Positions 7,539 to 15,123 are shown, counted from the stretch's first letter. The stretch: 15,594 nucleotides of DNA from Defluviitaleaceae bacterium (GCA_009780765.1 WQZK01000019.1:1-15594); one strand, 5' to 3'. Program-made: numbers and translations. Notes: generated by a model not told the origin, from the sequence alone.

Positions 7539-8720
7539 ATGAAGAAAAAAATAACGAGCATTTTTATGGCAATTTTGGCGGTTGTGCTGTTTACTGTTAG
7601 TATGGACGCAAGCCCAACAATTAATGAGCTTAACCAAAGAAGAACTGCAATAAATAATGAACTTGCCGAAAACAGGCGAGAACTTGAAGCAGTAAGGCAA
7701 GAGCGTGCAGATGCAGTAAGAGAAATAGAGCTTCTTAACGAAGAAATGCGAATAATTTCAGAAGATATGATGGCTATAGAAGATGAAATAAGGTCTATGC
7801 AGGCTCTTTTAGAAGAAACCGAGATAGAGCTGGACATTGCCATAGAACTTTTAGAAAATCAGTACGAAATGTTTATAGATCGTGCCGTACACATGTATAT
7901 GCACGGGCGAACAAGTTATCTTGATGTTCTTTTAAATGCCGAAAGCTTTACAGATTTAATTAGAATAATTCATAGTATAAACATGATAATAGAGCATGAG
8001 CAAAATATGATAGACGAGCTTATTGCGGCAGAACAAGCGGTTTCTAATAAAATAGCTCAGATTGAGCAGCAAAAAGAAGACCTTGAGCTTGTAAGAGATA
8101 TGTATGCTGAGAGAATGATTGAGCTTGAAGAAAGTATGGATGCAGTTGCCATTTTGGTTGAAGAGCTTGAAGAATCTGAAACAGAATATTTATTGGTTAT
8201 AGCTACATTTGAGAACCAAGCAAGTGAAGTAGGTAGGGCAATAGAAAGAGCACAAGCAGAGCAACGTGCTCGTGAAGCACAAGCAGCGGCAAATCGTGCT
8301 GCACAGCAAAATTTTGTATTTACTGGTGGGCAGTTTGATTGGCCAGTGCCTGGGCATACAAGAATTAGTTCGGGTTATGTAAACCGTATAAGTCCGATAA
8401 ATGGTAGGCGCGAGTTTCACTCTGGAATAGATATTCCTGCTCCTCGTGGCACAAATATTGTTGCAGCTTACCCTGGAGTTGTTATTCATTCAGGATGGAT
8501 GGGTGGATTTGGAAATACAATTATGATTGACCATGGTGGTGGAATAGTAACACTTTATGGGCATAACTCTTCTAATATTGCAAGGGTAGGGCAACAAGTA
8601 GCCCGTGGTGAGGTTATAGCAAGGGTTGGAAGTACAGGATGGTCTACGGGTAACCACTTACATTTTGAAGTTAGAAGAAATGGCAACCATACAGACCCAA
8701 TTCCATTTTTACGTGGATAG
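7539..8720 (+). CDS. Secreted coiled-coil M23 peptidoglycan endopeptidase (PcsB/EnvC-like), partner of FtsEX
   Basis: The 393-residue precursor has a signal peptide (MKKK, hydrophobic 5-20, probable cleavage after residue 24 or so). A long Glu/Arg-rich coiled coil follows (about 27-115 and 150-250), then a short Ala/Gln-rich linker and an M23/LytM domain (265-393). Zinc-site residues are complete: H294 and D298 in HSGID, and H373-L-H375 in NHLHFE, with H342 in LYGH. It should therefore be an active metallo-endopeptidase cutting wall cross-bridges, unlike EnvC, which only activates amidases. The layout matches hydrolases held inactive by their coiled coil and activated by FtsEX. AAGGAG (7526-7531) overlaps the ftsX stop, and a terminator follows, so this is the last gene of the operon. 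Exact substrate bond and cleavage site are inferred. Confidence 0.93.
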   Translation: MKKKITSIFMAILAVVLFTVSMDASPTINELNQRRTAINNELAENRRELEAVRQERADAVREIELLNEEMRIISEDMMAIEDEIRSMQALLEETEIELDIAIELLENQYEMFIDRAVHMYMHGRTSYLDVLLNAESFTDLIRIIHSINMIIEHEQNMIDELIAAEQAVSNKIAQIEQQKEDLELVRDMYAERMIELEESMDAVAILVEELEESETEYLLVIATFENQASEVGRAIERAQAEQRAREAQAAANRAAQQNFVFTGGQFDWPVPGHTRISSGYVNRISPINGRREFHSGIDIPAPRGTNIVAAYPGVVIHSGWMGGFGNTIMIDHGGGIVTLYGHNSSNIARVGQQVARGEVIARVGSTGWSTGNHLHFEVRRNGNHTDPIPFLRG

Positions 8721-8735
8721 TAAATAATACATATA

Positions 8736-8776
8736 AAAACGCATGTATCAATTTAAAGTGATACATGCGTTTTATT
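8736..8776. terminator. Bidirectional intrinsic terminator
   Basis: A perfect 15-bp stem (8736-8750 with 8759-8773) closes an 8-nt loop. T-rich ends occur on both strands: TTTTATT rightward, TTTTTATAT leftward. It lies between the convergent M23 and VanW-family genes, 15 nt after the former stop and about 20 nt after the latter, and can end both transcripts. Confidence 0.9.
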
Positions 8777-8796
8777 AGTTAGTTCTAATTATTTAC

Positions 8797-10296
8797 CTAC
8801 TCATCTGTAGAATCATCAATTACAGGTGGTGCGTCTATATCATCAACACCATTATTATCGTTTGTAGGTGGAGGAGTTACAGGAGGTTCGTAAGGAGGTG
8901 TTGTAGGAGGAGTTGTTACAGGTGGAGTTTCACCTGTTCCTGTAGGAGGGGCTCCTGCTCCCGTTCCAACCCTAACTGTTGCTGCTCTTGCTCGATAGTT
9001 GCTGTTATTTATATGAACCGTTTCTACAAGTTCGCCATTTTCAAACACATCTTTGTAAACTCTATACCTTCTGCCTGTTAGTGGCGTGATAGTTACTCTT
9101 CTTTCACCAAGTGGGATATTAGGGTCTTCTATAATATTTTCTTCTGGTGGCGGAATGGTTTCAACTAATATAATACGAAACTCGAGTTCACGTGTTTCAT
9201 TGCGAGATTCAAAGCCAAATACATTAACAGTATGCGAATTATTTGTTACTATAGCCTCGATAAAAACAGGGTAATCGGTGTCATTTTCAAATTTAAGGTC
9301 AATCCAATCGCCTGCGAGTGTTGCATCCAAACCGTTTCTAATATAAGCCACTGGCATAGAATGGTTTAATCTTTCTGTTATTCTAAGCTCGGCATATAAA
9401 AGAGCTACATAAAGAGTTGAAGAAACTTGGCAAACTCCGCCGCCCATTCCATCTTGTAATACACCACCAACAATAACAGGGGCCATACGATAACCATTAT
9501 CATACGTCATAACACCAAATTCTGCATTTGTTGAAAAAATTTCACCAGGCATCAAAACAAATCCATCTATTTTAGATGCAGCATTTCTAATATTTATATT
9601 TCTACCATTTTCACCAGGCGAAAAGTATGTTGTGTATGTACCTAAAAGGCTTGTTGCACGCCTAAAGTGTTCTGCCGTAAATTCGGCGTAGTAATTAACG
9701 ACACTTAGCTCAACAACGCCAGAGCTTCTACTTGCCAAAATATCTAAAATTTCTTGATTGGTGTTATCTAAGTCTAGTCTTCTTCCAATAACGTCATTGG
9801 TGATAACAAATTCGCCATCAATTCGCTCCATTGTTGCATTTTCTGGCTCTCTTGTTACTTTTTCATAAAGTTCTGCTAAAATTTTTTCAATTATACTAGC
9901 ATCATATGTATACATTGCATCAACTCTGTAAGACTGTGGTGAATTACTAGAAATTTCACCCCTGAAAGCCATATTTACAGCAGCCTCAAAATCGAAAGAA
10001 GCATTAAATTCTGAAAAAGAGTATACAAACTCTTCATTATCAAAGGTTAAAGTAAGAGTGGTGTTATTAAAATGATTTGCAAATTGGGTGTTAAGTTTTT
10101 CAAGAGCCGCCTCTGGTGTTAATCCACCAATGTTTATGTCATTTATAAAAACATTATTTCGTATAGTAGCTACTTCATCAGGGCCTTCAGAATCTTGAGT
10201 TTGAAAAACTACATGATCTGCGTCTGCTTCATCACAAGAAGTTAGTACAAAAATCGCAAAAGCTAGTATAAAAAGTCTAATAAATATTTTTTTCAA
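8797..10296 (-). CDS. VanW-family lipoprotein with G5-like domain and Pro/Thr-rich tail
   Basis: From TTG 10296 the protein has 499 residues. It opens with a lipoprotein signal (MKKIFIRL, hydrophobic core, lipobox LTSC with C21), so it is probably lipid-anchored outside the membrane. Residues 40-210 resemble the repeated YoaR-type wall-binding domains that precede VanW. VanW spans about 219-360, with the signature GGGVCQVSSTLY near 285-296 and NHSMPVAYIRNGLDAT. A G5-like beta segment follows (about 395-445), then a Pro/Thr-rich acidic tail (450-499). VanW proteins are widespread in clostridia and in vancomycin-resistance loci, but their activity is unknown; no resistance genes lie here. The gene starts 5 nt after the asparaginase stop and is probably translated with it. 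A G5 domain suggests wall-sugar binding. Confidence 0.92.
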   Translation of the reverse strand: MKKIFIRLFILAFAIFVLTSCDEADADHVVFQTQDSEGPDEVATIRNNVFINDINIGGLTPEAALEKLNTQFANHFNNTTLTLTFDNEEFVYSFSEFNASFDFEAAVNMAFRGEISSNSPQSYRVDAMYTYDASIIEKILAELYEKVTREPENATMERIDGEFVITNDVIGRRLDLDNTNQEILDILASRSSGVVELSVVNYYAEFTAEHFRRATSLLGTYTTYFSPGENGRNINIRNAASKIDGFVLMPGEIFSTNAEFGVMTYDNGYRMAPVIVGGVLQDGMGGGVCQVSSTLYVALLYAELRITERLNHSMPVAYIRNGLDATLAGDWIDLKFENDTDYPVFIEAIVTNNSHTVNVFGFESRNETRELEFRIILVETIPPPEENIIEDPNIPLGERRVTITPLTGRRYRVYKDVFENGELVETVHINNSNYRARAATVRVGTGAGAPPTGTGETPPVTTPPTTPPYEPPVTPPPTNDNNGVDDIDAPPVIDDSTDE

Positions 10297-10310
10297 ATAA
10301 ATCACTCCTT
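10294..10310 (-). promoter_or_regulatory. Ribosome site that favours a TTG start for the VanW-family gene
   Basis: On the minus strand AAGGAG (10310-10305) is 8 nt before TTG (10296-10294). The upstream in-frame GTG (10305-10303) shares its first G with this site and could not be used with it. The TTG also gives a compact lipoprotein signal starting MKKIF. Confidence 0.75.
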
Positions 10311-11387
10311 TACTTTTTCAAAGAACACATTTGTGTTATTTACATAATTATAAATATCGGTAGTATTGTCAAACAAATCAACTGCAACAGTGACTTTTGC
10401 AAATAGGTTTTCAAAAGAAATATCATAAGCTATATTAACGATATTACCTTCTTGAGTTAAATTGTTAAAAGATTCGTACTTATCAAGCCCAGAGCTTACT
10501 TCCGAGATAAATAACGGAATTTTAAACTCGGCAAGCTTTTCTATAAGTGAATTAATAGAGTGTTCGCCACACTCTGCTGAGCAAAATGTTCCCGAATGGT
10601 ACACCCCATAAACAACAGCACTTATATTTTCATTTATATTAAAAAAATCAGGACGCATACCAACATAAGGATATATAAGCATAACTCTTTTAGTAAGTTT
10701 TAGGCTGTTTGTAGGTTTTGGGTCGGCAAGTTTGTTTAAATTTTCAACACTTGGGTTAAGTGGATTTTCATTATATACAAACCTATCATCAATAATTTTA
10801 CCGAAGCAAACATTTTTAAAGCTTTCATAAGAATCTATTACTTGTAGCATTTGTTTAACCCTAGAGCCTAAATGAATTTCAATATCTTTTCTAAAGTTTT
10901 TGTAAACAACGAAAACGCCTTGAACTTCTACTGTACAGATAAAATCGAGAGCTGCTGCAAAATTATAAACACCATTAGCTTCAGGTAGTGCAATTGGATG
11001 ATTACTAGATACAAATACTATAGGCACGTTTTTATGAGAAAATAGCATACTTATTATATTTGCAGTATATGCAAGAGTATCTGTTCCGTGAGTTATAATA
11101 ATACCTACATACTTACTATAATCAACTTTATAAAGTGCATCTATAAGTATGTTTAATAATTCTATCGTTAAATTTTCGCTAAGCGTAAAAATTGGCCTTA
11201 TTTTTTCAAACTCTATATCATATTTTTCTAAGCGAAACAAAATGCTATCATATTCATAAATTGTTTTTTCATTTTCATAATTAGATAATGTTCTAACAGA
11301 TGCCACTGAACTTGTTGCAAATGTTCCACCTGTTTCAACTACAAGAATTTTTTTTGGCACAGAAGTTTTCCTCCTAGTCTTTGGCAT
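10302..11387 (-). CDS. Asparaginase-family protein (L-asparaginase / amidotransferase-like), cytoplasmic
   Basis: The 361-residue protein has the two catalytic signatures of the bacterial type I/II asparaginase fold. These are TGGTF at 19-23 (nucleophile candidate T22) and THGTDT at 99-104 (T102, D103). SSNHP near 127-131 replaces the usual GSQRP, and K178 in GSRVKQM fits the catalytic lysine. No signal peptide is present, so it acts inside the cell if it hydrolyses asparagine to aspartate and ammonia. The C-terminal half diverges from standard asparaginases, so another amide substrate is possible. Its start is ATG 11387 with a modest AGGG site and a good upstream promoter. The VanW-family gene begins 5 nt beyond its stop and takes its ribosome site from the end of this gene, an odd pairing of a soluble amidase with a surface lipoprotein. 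Confidence 0.85.
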   Translation of the reverse strand: MPKTRRKTSVPKKILVVETGGTFATSSVASVRTLSNYENEKTIYEYDSILFRLEKYDIEFEKIRPIFTLSENLTIELLNILIDALYKVDYSKYVGIIITHGTDTLAYTANIISMLFSHKNVPIVFVSSNHPIALPEANGVYNFAAALDFICTVEVQGVFVVYKNFRKDIEIHLGSRVKQMLQVIDSYESFKNVCFGKIIDDRFVYNENPLNPSVENLNKLADPKPTNSLKLTKRVMLIYPYVGMRPDFFNINENISAVVYGVYHSGTFCSAECGEHSINSLIEKLAEFKIPLFISEVSSGLDKYESFNNLTQEGNIVNIAYDISFENLFAKVTVAVDLFDNTTDIYNYVNNTNVFFEKVKE

Positions 11388-11405
11388 AAAATTACCCTAT
11401 ATTAT

Positions 11406-11434
11406 AGTGTACCACAATATTTTTTATAATTCAA
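11406..11434 (-). promoter_or_regulatory. Sigma-A promoter of the asparaginase-VanW operon
   Basis: On the minus strand TTGAAT (11434-11429) is followed after 17 nt by TACACT (11411-11406), 18 nt before the ATG. A TATAAT-like alternative (TATAAT, 11405-11400) partly follows it, but with a less suitable distance. Confidence 0.55.
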
Positions 11435-11435
11435 G

Positions 11436-11463
11436 CACCAAATACTCTCTTGTACATAATATA
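11436..11463 (+). promoter_or_regulatory. Possible sigma-K (late mother-cell) promoter of the cysteine-rich gene
   Basis: CATAATATA (11455-11463) fits the sigma-K -10 pattern CATAnnnTA. An AC-centred CACC (11436-11439) lies 15 nt upstream, near the usual spacing for the short sigma-K -35. I see no good sigma-A -35 for the overlapping TATAAT at 11462-11467. AT-rich DNA produces such matches by chance, so this is only suggestive. Confidence 0.3.
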
Positions 11464-11519
11464 TAATAGATGTGATAAATAAATCTTTATTTATTGTTAT
11501 TTTATAGGAGGAAAAAATA

Positions 11520-12410
11520 ATGGCAGCATTTGAATTAAACGATTCAATTAACAACGCTTTCCCTGATACAGACACAAATGCTTTTGAAGGGCATAGCGTA
11601 ACTACTCAAGAAGCACATTGTAAAAGACCCCTAAAAGAAGAAAATATTATTGCTCATAAACTGTACGATGTATGCCGCTCACAAGACTGTTTAACACCTT
11701 GTGAAATCGGTCTTCCAAGAACGATCCATGGAGGAATTGTAGTTCCACCAGAAAAGGCTGCTTCTGTAAGTATAGACGATCTGGTTGTTAAAAATATTAT
11801 GATTGTTTCAAAAACTCCTAGTTGCTTTAAAAAAGGCTATTGGGATATAGATTTGAAATACATTTTTGAATACAATCTTATTTTCAGAGCAGTTGATGGA
11901 ACTATTTTAGAAGAAATAATTGCTAACAGCATATACAACACAAAACTTTGTTTATTTGGCTCTGAAAGTTGCGATCTTTTTGTAACATCAGACATGTATC
12001 CATTTAAAGATATGAACTATACAGCACCATTTGTTCAAGTAGAGGCTAAGGCAATAGCATTATCAGCAGAATTAAAATTTGATTGTTGCTGTGAAGGACC
12101 TATCGAGCCAAGCAAGCCCGTTATAGTGGAAGTCACTATTGGTTTATTTAGCATCGTTAAGCTCTTTAGAATAGTAGATTTATCAGTAGAATCAAGAGGC
12201 TTTACAATTCCTAAGGAATGCCAAGAAATACCTTCGGTTGATCCATGTGATTTCTTTGATAATCTTGATTTTCCAATGGATATATTTGCACCACCTCAAA
12301 AACCAGAATTTCTTGCAGGAATTTCGAGCAATATTAAAGCACCAGACCGTGCTAGAAAAGATTGTGGATGCAAGAATGAAGCAGACTGCGGATGTTCTAA
12401 AATAAATTAA
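11520..12410 (+). CDS. Cysteine-rich protein of a clostridial family of unknown function, possibly spore-associated
   Basis: This 296-residue soluble protein has 16 cysteines, including a CCC run at 189-191 and a terminal cluster CGCKNEADCGC at 282-292. There is no signal peptide or membrane segment. The start is secure: AGGAGG (11506-11511) lies 8 nt before the ATG. The middle, with YDVCRSQDCL (49-58), GYWDIDLKYIFEYNL (106-120) and LFGSES (145-150), resembles uncharacterised clostridial proteins that I recall carrying CRxQDCL- and FGSEG-like blocks. I know of no tested function. The cysteine content, a sigma-K-like upstream box and the SleC-like gene next door suggest a spore coat or exosporium component cross-linked by disulfides or metals. 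That is inference; a metal-binding cytoplasmic protein is the main alternative. It is monocistronic: its own terminator follows within 4 nt. Confidence 0.7.
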   Translation: MAAFELNDSINNAFPDTDTNAFEGHSVTTQEAHCKRPLKEENIIAHKLYDVCRSQDCLTPCEIGLPRTIHGGIVVPPEKAASVSIDDLVVKNIMIVSKTPSCFKKGYWDIDLKYIFEYNLIFRAVDGTILEEIIANSIYNTKLCLFGSESCDLFVTSDMYPFKDMNYTAPFVQVEAKAIALSAELKFDCCCEGPIEPSKPVIVEVTIGLFSIVKLFRIVDLSVESRGFTIPKECQEIPSVDPCDFFDNLDFPMDIFAPPQKPEFLAGISSNIKAPDRARKDCGCKNEADCGCSKIN

Positions 12411-12413
12411 TGC

Positions 12414-12441
12414 AAAAAGCCACCAGATTGGTGGTTTTTTT
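12414..12441 (+). terminator. Intrinsic terminator after the cysteine-rich gene
   Basis: CCACC-agatt-GGTGG (12420-12434), extended by a G-U pair and A-T pairs, ends in seven T. It separates the cysteine-rich gene from the SleC-like gene. The rest of the gap to 12610 is AT-rich and I see no convincing promoter in it, although TTGCAT (12498-12503 region) with a weak TAAATT is possible. Confidence 0.85.
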
Positions 12442-12610
12442 AATGTATACTTATTTTATTATAGTAACGGAAGAGATTATTGGAGAGTTTTTGACGTTTG
12501 CATTTTATTTTAGATGTATTTAAATTAATAATTCTCTAGTAGAACAATGTATAAGCTATAAAAATACACTGTTAATAGATAGTAATTTATAGATTATAGG
12601 GGGAAAACAC

Positions 12611-14782
12611 ATGGGGTTAGGTTTTTTTAGGGCAGAAGTGCGTGCAGGTGGCGGTATTTTGCCTATACAAAATGCTAAGGTAATTGTGCAAAACAGGCAC
12701 AATATAGTATTTCATGAGCTTACAACGGATGAATCGGGAAACACAAGAACAGTAGAAATAGATGCACCAAATATTGAACATACTCTAAATCCAAATGATA
12801 CAGGACCATTTTATACACAAGTAGATGTGATTATAGAGCACCCGAATTTTAACACAGTTATTGTAAGGGGAGTTCAAATATTTGATAAAGAAACATCAAT
12901 ACTTCCAGTAAACATGACACCAAAGTCGTTGCTAAGGACGGTGCAACCAACAACTCAAGAGTTTGTGATACCTGAAGATATTTTGCATAGTTCTGAGGAG
13001 AGGTTACAAGAAACTTCAGAAGGTATTAACCCAAGGCTTTTAAGAGAGGTTTTTATTCCTGAAACAATAACAGTTCACCTGGGTCGCCCCGATGCACCTG
13101 CAAGAAATGTAACGGTGCCTTTCGTAGACTATATAAAAAATGTTGCTTCGTCAGAGATTTATCCAACATGGCCGTTGGCGGCACTAGAAGCAAATATTTA
13201 CTGCCAAATCTCTTTTGCATTAAACAGGATTTATACAGAGTGGTATAGAGTTCGAGGACACAATTTTGATATAACTAATAGCACACAGTTCGACCAATTC
13301 TTTGTAGAAGGCAGAAATATTTTTCAAAACATAAGTGTTATTGTAGACAGAATATTTAATCAGTATATTCGTAGACAAGGCCGTAGAGAGCCATTTTTTG
13401 CACAATACTGTAATGGAACCACTTCAACGTGTGCGGGGCTTTCTCAATGGGGAACTGTGCCATTAGCAAATGCGGGTCGTAACCCTTTGCAAATATTAAG
13501 AAACTTCTACCCAAATGATATTGAAATAGTAACAAGCAACGTAATTCAAGGAATAACAGAAAGTTATCCGGGAACACCTTTAAGAGAAGGCGATACAAGG
13601 CGAGAAGTTCAAACAATGCAGTTTTATTTGAATAGAATTAGGCAAAATTTTCCACTTATTCCACGCATTCAAAACGTAAACGGCACTTTTGGAAGTGATA
13701 CAGTAGCAGCGGTGCGTACTTTCCAACAAATATTTGATTTGCCACAAGATGGCATAATAGGGCGTGCAACATGGAATAGCATATCCCGCCTATATTCATC
13801 AGTTAAAAGGCTTTCGGATCTACAAAGTGAGGGCGAACTAATAGGCATTGGACGAACACCTCCGACGACAATAATTCGACAAGGGACATCCTCCCCATTA
13901 GTCTCAACATTGCAACTTATATTAAACTTTATAGGCGAGTTTTATAGTGAGATACCGCCAGTTAATCAAGATGGCAATTTTAATGCCCAAACTACCAATG
14001 CAGTTTTGGCTTTTCAAGCTTTATTTGGTTTGACTACTGATGGAATTGTTGGGCCTAATACTTGGAATAGGCTATATCAAGTTTATTGGAATATTGAGGA
14101 TATTATAACAGAAACACCAACAACACCTCCAATAACGCCACCTGTGGTTCCTCCAGTAACTCCGCCGACTGTGCCGCCAAACACCCCACCGTATCCGGGT
14201 ACATTATTAAGGGTTGGGTCCTCGGGTGAAAGTGTTCGTGTGATACAAAACCACTTAAATGCCATTTCAAGTCAATTTCCATCTATTCCTAGACTTTCAG
14301 TTGATGGTGCATTTGGCCCTATTACACAATCAGCAGTTATGGCCTTTCAAAGGCAGTTTGGGCTTGTACCAGATGGCATTATTGGCCCAATTACGTGGGC
14401 AAAAATAATGGAAGTTTTTTCTGGGCTTAATCAAACACCACAACCACCATCTCCACCACAAGCAACAATGCCACCATATCCTGGCTATTTGATAAGAGAG
14501 GGGCAACGAAGTGAAGATGTGCGAACTCTTCAAACACACTTAAATGTAGTATCAGCTTCTCATCCTCAAATACCAAGATTGGCGACAGATGGCATTTTTG
14601 GGCCAAACACAAGAAGAGCAGTAATAGAGTTTCAACGAATTTTTGGACTCACTCAAGATGCTATAGTAGGTCCTCTTACGTGGAATAGGCTTATGCAAGA
14701 ATCGGCAAATCTTGGTGGAGGAATAAGTATAATTTCTGCATTAAGTACAATGCTAATAGGAAGGATGTTTTTAGGAAGATAA
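12611..14782 (+). CDS. SleC-like cortex-lytic enzyme: SpoIID-type lytic transglycosylase with four peptidoglycan-binding repeats
   Basis: The 723-residue protein has no signal peptide. Residues 1-103 form a beta-sandwich-like N-domain (FRAEVRAGGGILPIQNAKV, ending FDKETSILPVNMTP) as I recall for clostridial SleC, the germination enzyme that cuts spore cortex. A linker (104-150) could hold the activation-cleavage region. The catalytic part (about 150-310) resembles SpoIID: SSEIYPTW with E182 aligns with the SpoIID catalytic glutamate, and CNGTTSTCAGLSQWG (267-281) follows. Four PG_binding_1 repeats occupy about 323-393, 423-490, 532-602 and 629-696, split by Pro/Thr linkers (502-527, 609-623); SleC normally has one. 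The tail is Gly/hydrophobic. GGGGG precedes the ATG, with 7 nt between. If it acts as SleC it is made in the mother cell, stored inactive and activated by a Csp protease. A different wall-lytic role during sporulation is possible. Confidence 0.85.
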   Translation: MGLGFFRAEVRAGGGILPIQNAKVIVQNRHNIVFHELTTDESGNTRTVEIDAPNIEHTLNPNDTGPFYTQVDVIIEHPNFNTVIVRGVQIFDKETSILPVNMTPKSLLRTVQPTTQEFVIPEDILHSSEERLQETSEGINPRLLREVFIPETITVHLGRPDAPARNVTVPFVDYIKNVASSEIYPTWPLAALEANIYCQISFALNRIYTEWYRVRGHNFDITNSTQFDQFFVEGRNIFQNISVIVDRIFNQYIRRQGRREPFFAQYCNGTTSTCAGLSQWGTVPLANAGRNPLQILRNFYPNDIEIVTSNVIQGITESYPGTPLREGDTRREVQTMQFYLNRIRQNFPLIPRIQNVNGTFGSDTVAAVRTFQQIFDLPQDGIIGRATWNSISRLYSSVKRLSDLQSEGELIGIGRTPPTTIIRQGTSSPLVSTLQLILNFIGEFYSEIPPVNQDGNFNAQTTNAVLAFQALFGLTTDGIVGPNTWNRLYQVYWNIEDIITETPTTPPITPPVVPPVTPPTVPPNTPPYPGTLLRVGSSGESVRVIQNHLNAISSQFPSIPRLSVDGAFGPITQSAVMAFQRQFGLVPDGIIGPITWAKIMEVFSGLNQTPQPPSPPQATMPPYPGYLIREGQRSEDVRTLQTHLNVVSASHPQIPRLATDGIFGPNTRRAVIEFQRIFGLTQDAIVGPLTWNRLMQESANLGGGISIISALSTMLIGRMFLGR

Positions 14783-14800
14783 ATTAAACTTTAATATAAA

Positions 14801-14842
14801 TTTTACTTCTTACTTTGAGTAATATATAAAGTAAGTGTAAAA
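14801..14842. repeat. Interrupted stem-loop just after the SleC-like gene
   Basis: TTTTAC pairs with GTAAAA (14801-14806, 14837-14842) and CTTACTTT with AAAGTAAG (14809-14816, 14828-14835). A small internal bulge separates the two stems and the loop has 11 nt. It begins 18 nt after the stop and precedes the true terminator. It may protect the message 3' end; it lacks a T-run of its own. Confidence 0.5.
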
Positions 14843-14846
14843 TATG

Positions 14847-14877
14847 AAGAACGTCTTTAAGAAGACGTTCTTTTATT
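14847..14877 (+). terminator. Intrinsic terminator after the SleC-like gene
   Basis: A perfect 11-bp stem AAGAACGTCTT / AAGACGTTCTT (14847-14857, 14862-14872) with a TAAG loop is followed by TTATTTG, so T-rich sequence starts within the stem. Confidence 0.85.
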
Positions 14878-14919
14878 TGATGTTTATGATTATCGTATGA
14901 TGCTTTATAAAAAAATTTG

Positions 14920-14948
14920 TTGAAAAATATAATAAATTATGGTAAAAT
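14920..14948 (+). promoter_or_regulatory. Sigma-A promoter of the secreted orphan gene
   Basis: TTGAAA (14920-14925) and TAAAAT (14943-14948) are 17 nt apart, both close to consensus. Transcription would start near 14955, well upstream of the coding start. Confidence 0.7.
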
Positions 14949-15123
14949 AATTGGATAACTTTATCAAATCTATGCTTTGATATGCACTGGCAATAGTAGT
15001 GATAATAAAGGGGAGAATGGGTGATTAATGTTAAGATTAAACTATAATACCGAAAGATAGAAATTGCAAAAAAGAAAAGAGAAAACACAAGAATAAAAAA
15101 TAATAAGAGGAGAAGGAAATTAA
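14949..15123 (+). other. Long untranslated leader with a hairpin; no known riboswitch recognised
   Basis: About 170 nt lie between the promoter and the next ATG. A 7-bp stem TATCAAA / TTTGATA (14962-14968, 14976-14982) closes a 7-nt loop, and CACT/AGTG (near 14986-15001) could form a second small stem. The last 65 nt are almost all A and G, probably unpaired, and contain the ribosome site. I looked for cyclic-di-GMP, guanidine and T-box landmarks and saw none. The whole stretch from 14783 to 15123 holds no gene I can support. Confidence 0.4.

Noticed and set aside
8797..10296. Vancomycin-resistance locus
   Set aside because: VanW-domain proteins are common in clostridia; no vanA/B-type ligase, vanH, vanX or vanR/S is present.
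14083..14265. Gly/Val-rich minus-strand frame opposite the Pro/Thr linker
   Set aside because: It is the complement of proline codons in the SleC-like protein, not a gene.
14949..15123. Cyclic-di-GMP or other known riboswitch in the leader
   Set aside because: None of the conserved core motifs I know could be placed; only a simple hairpin is visible.
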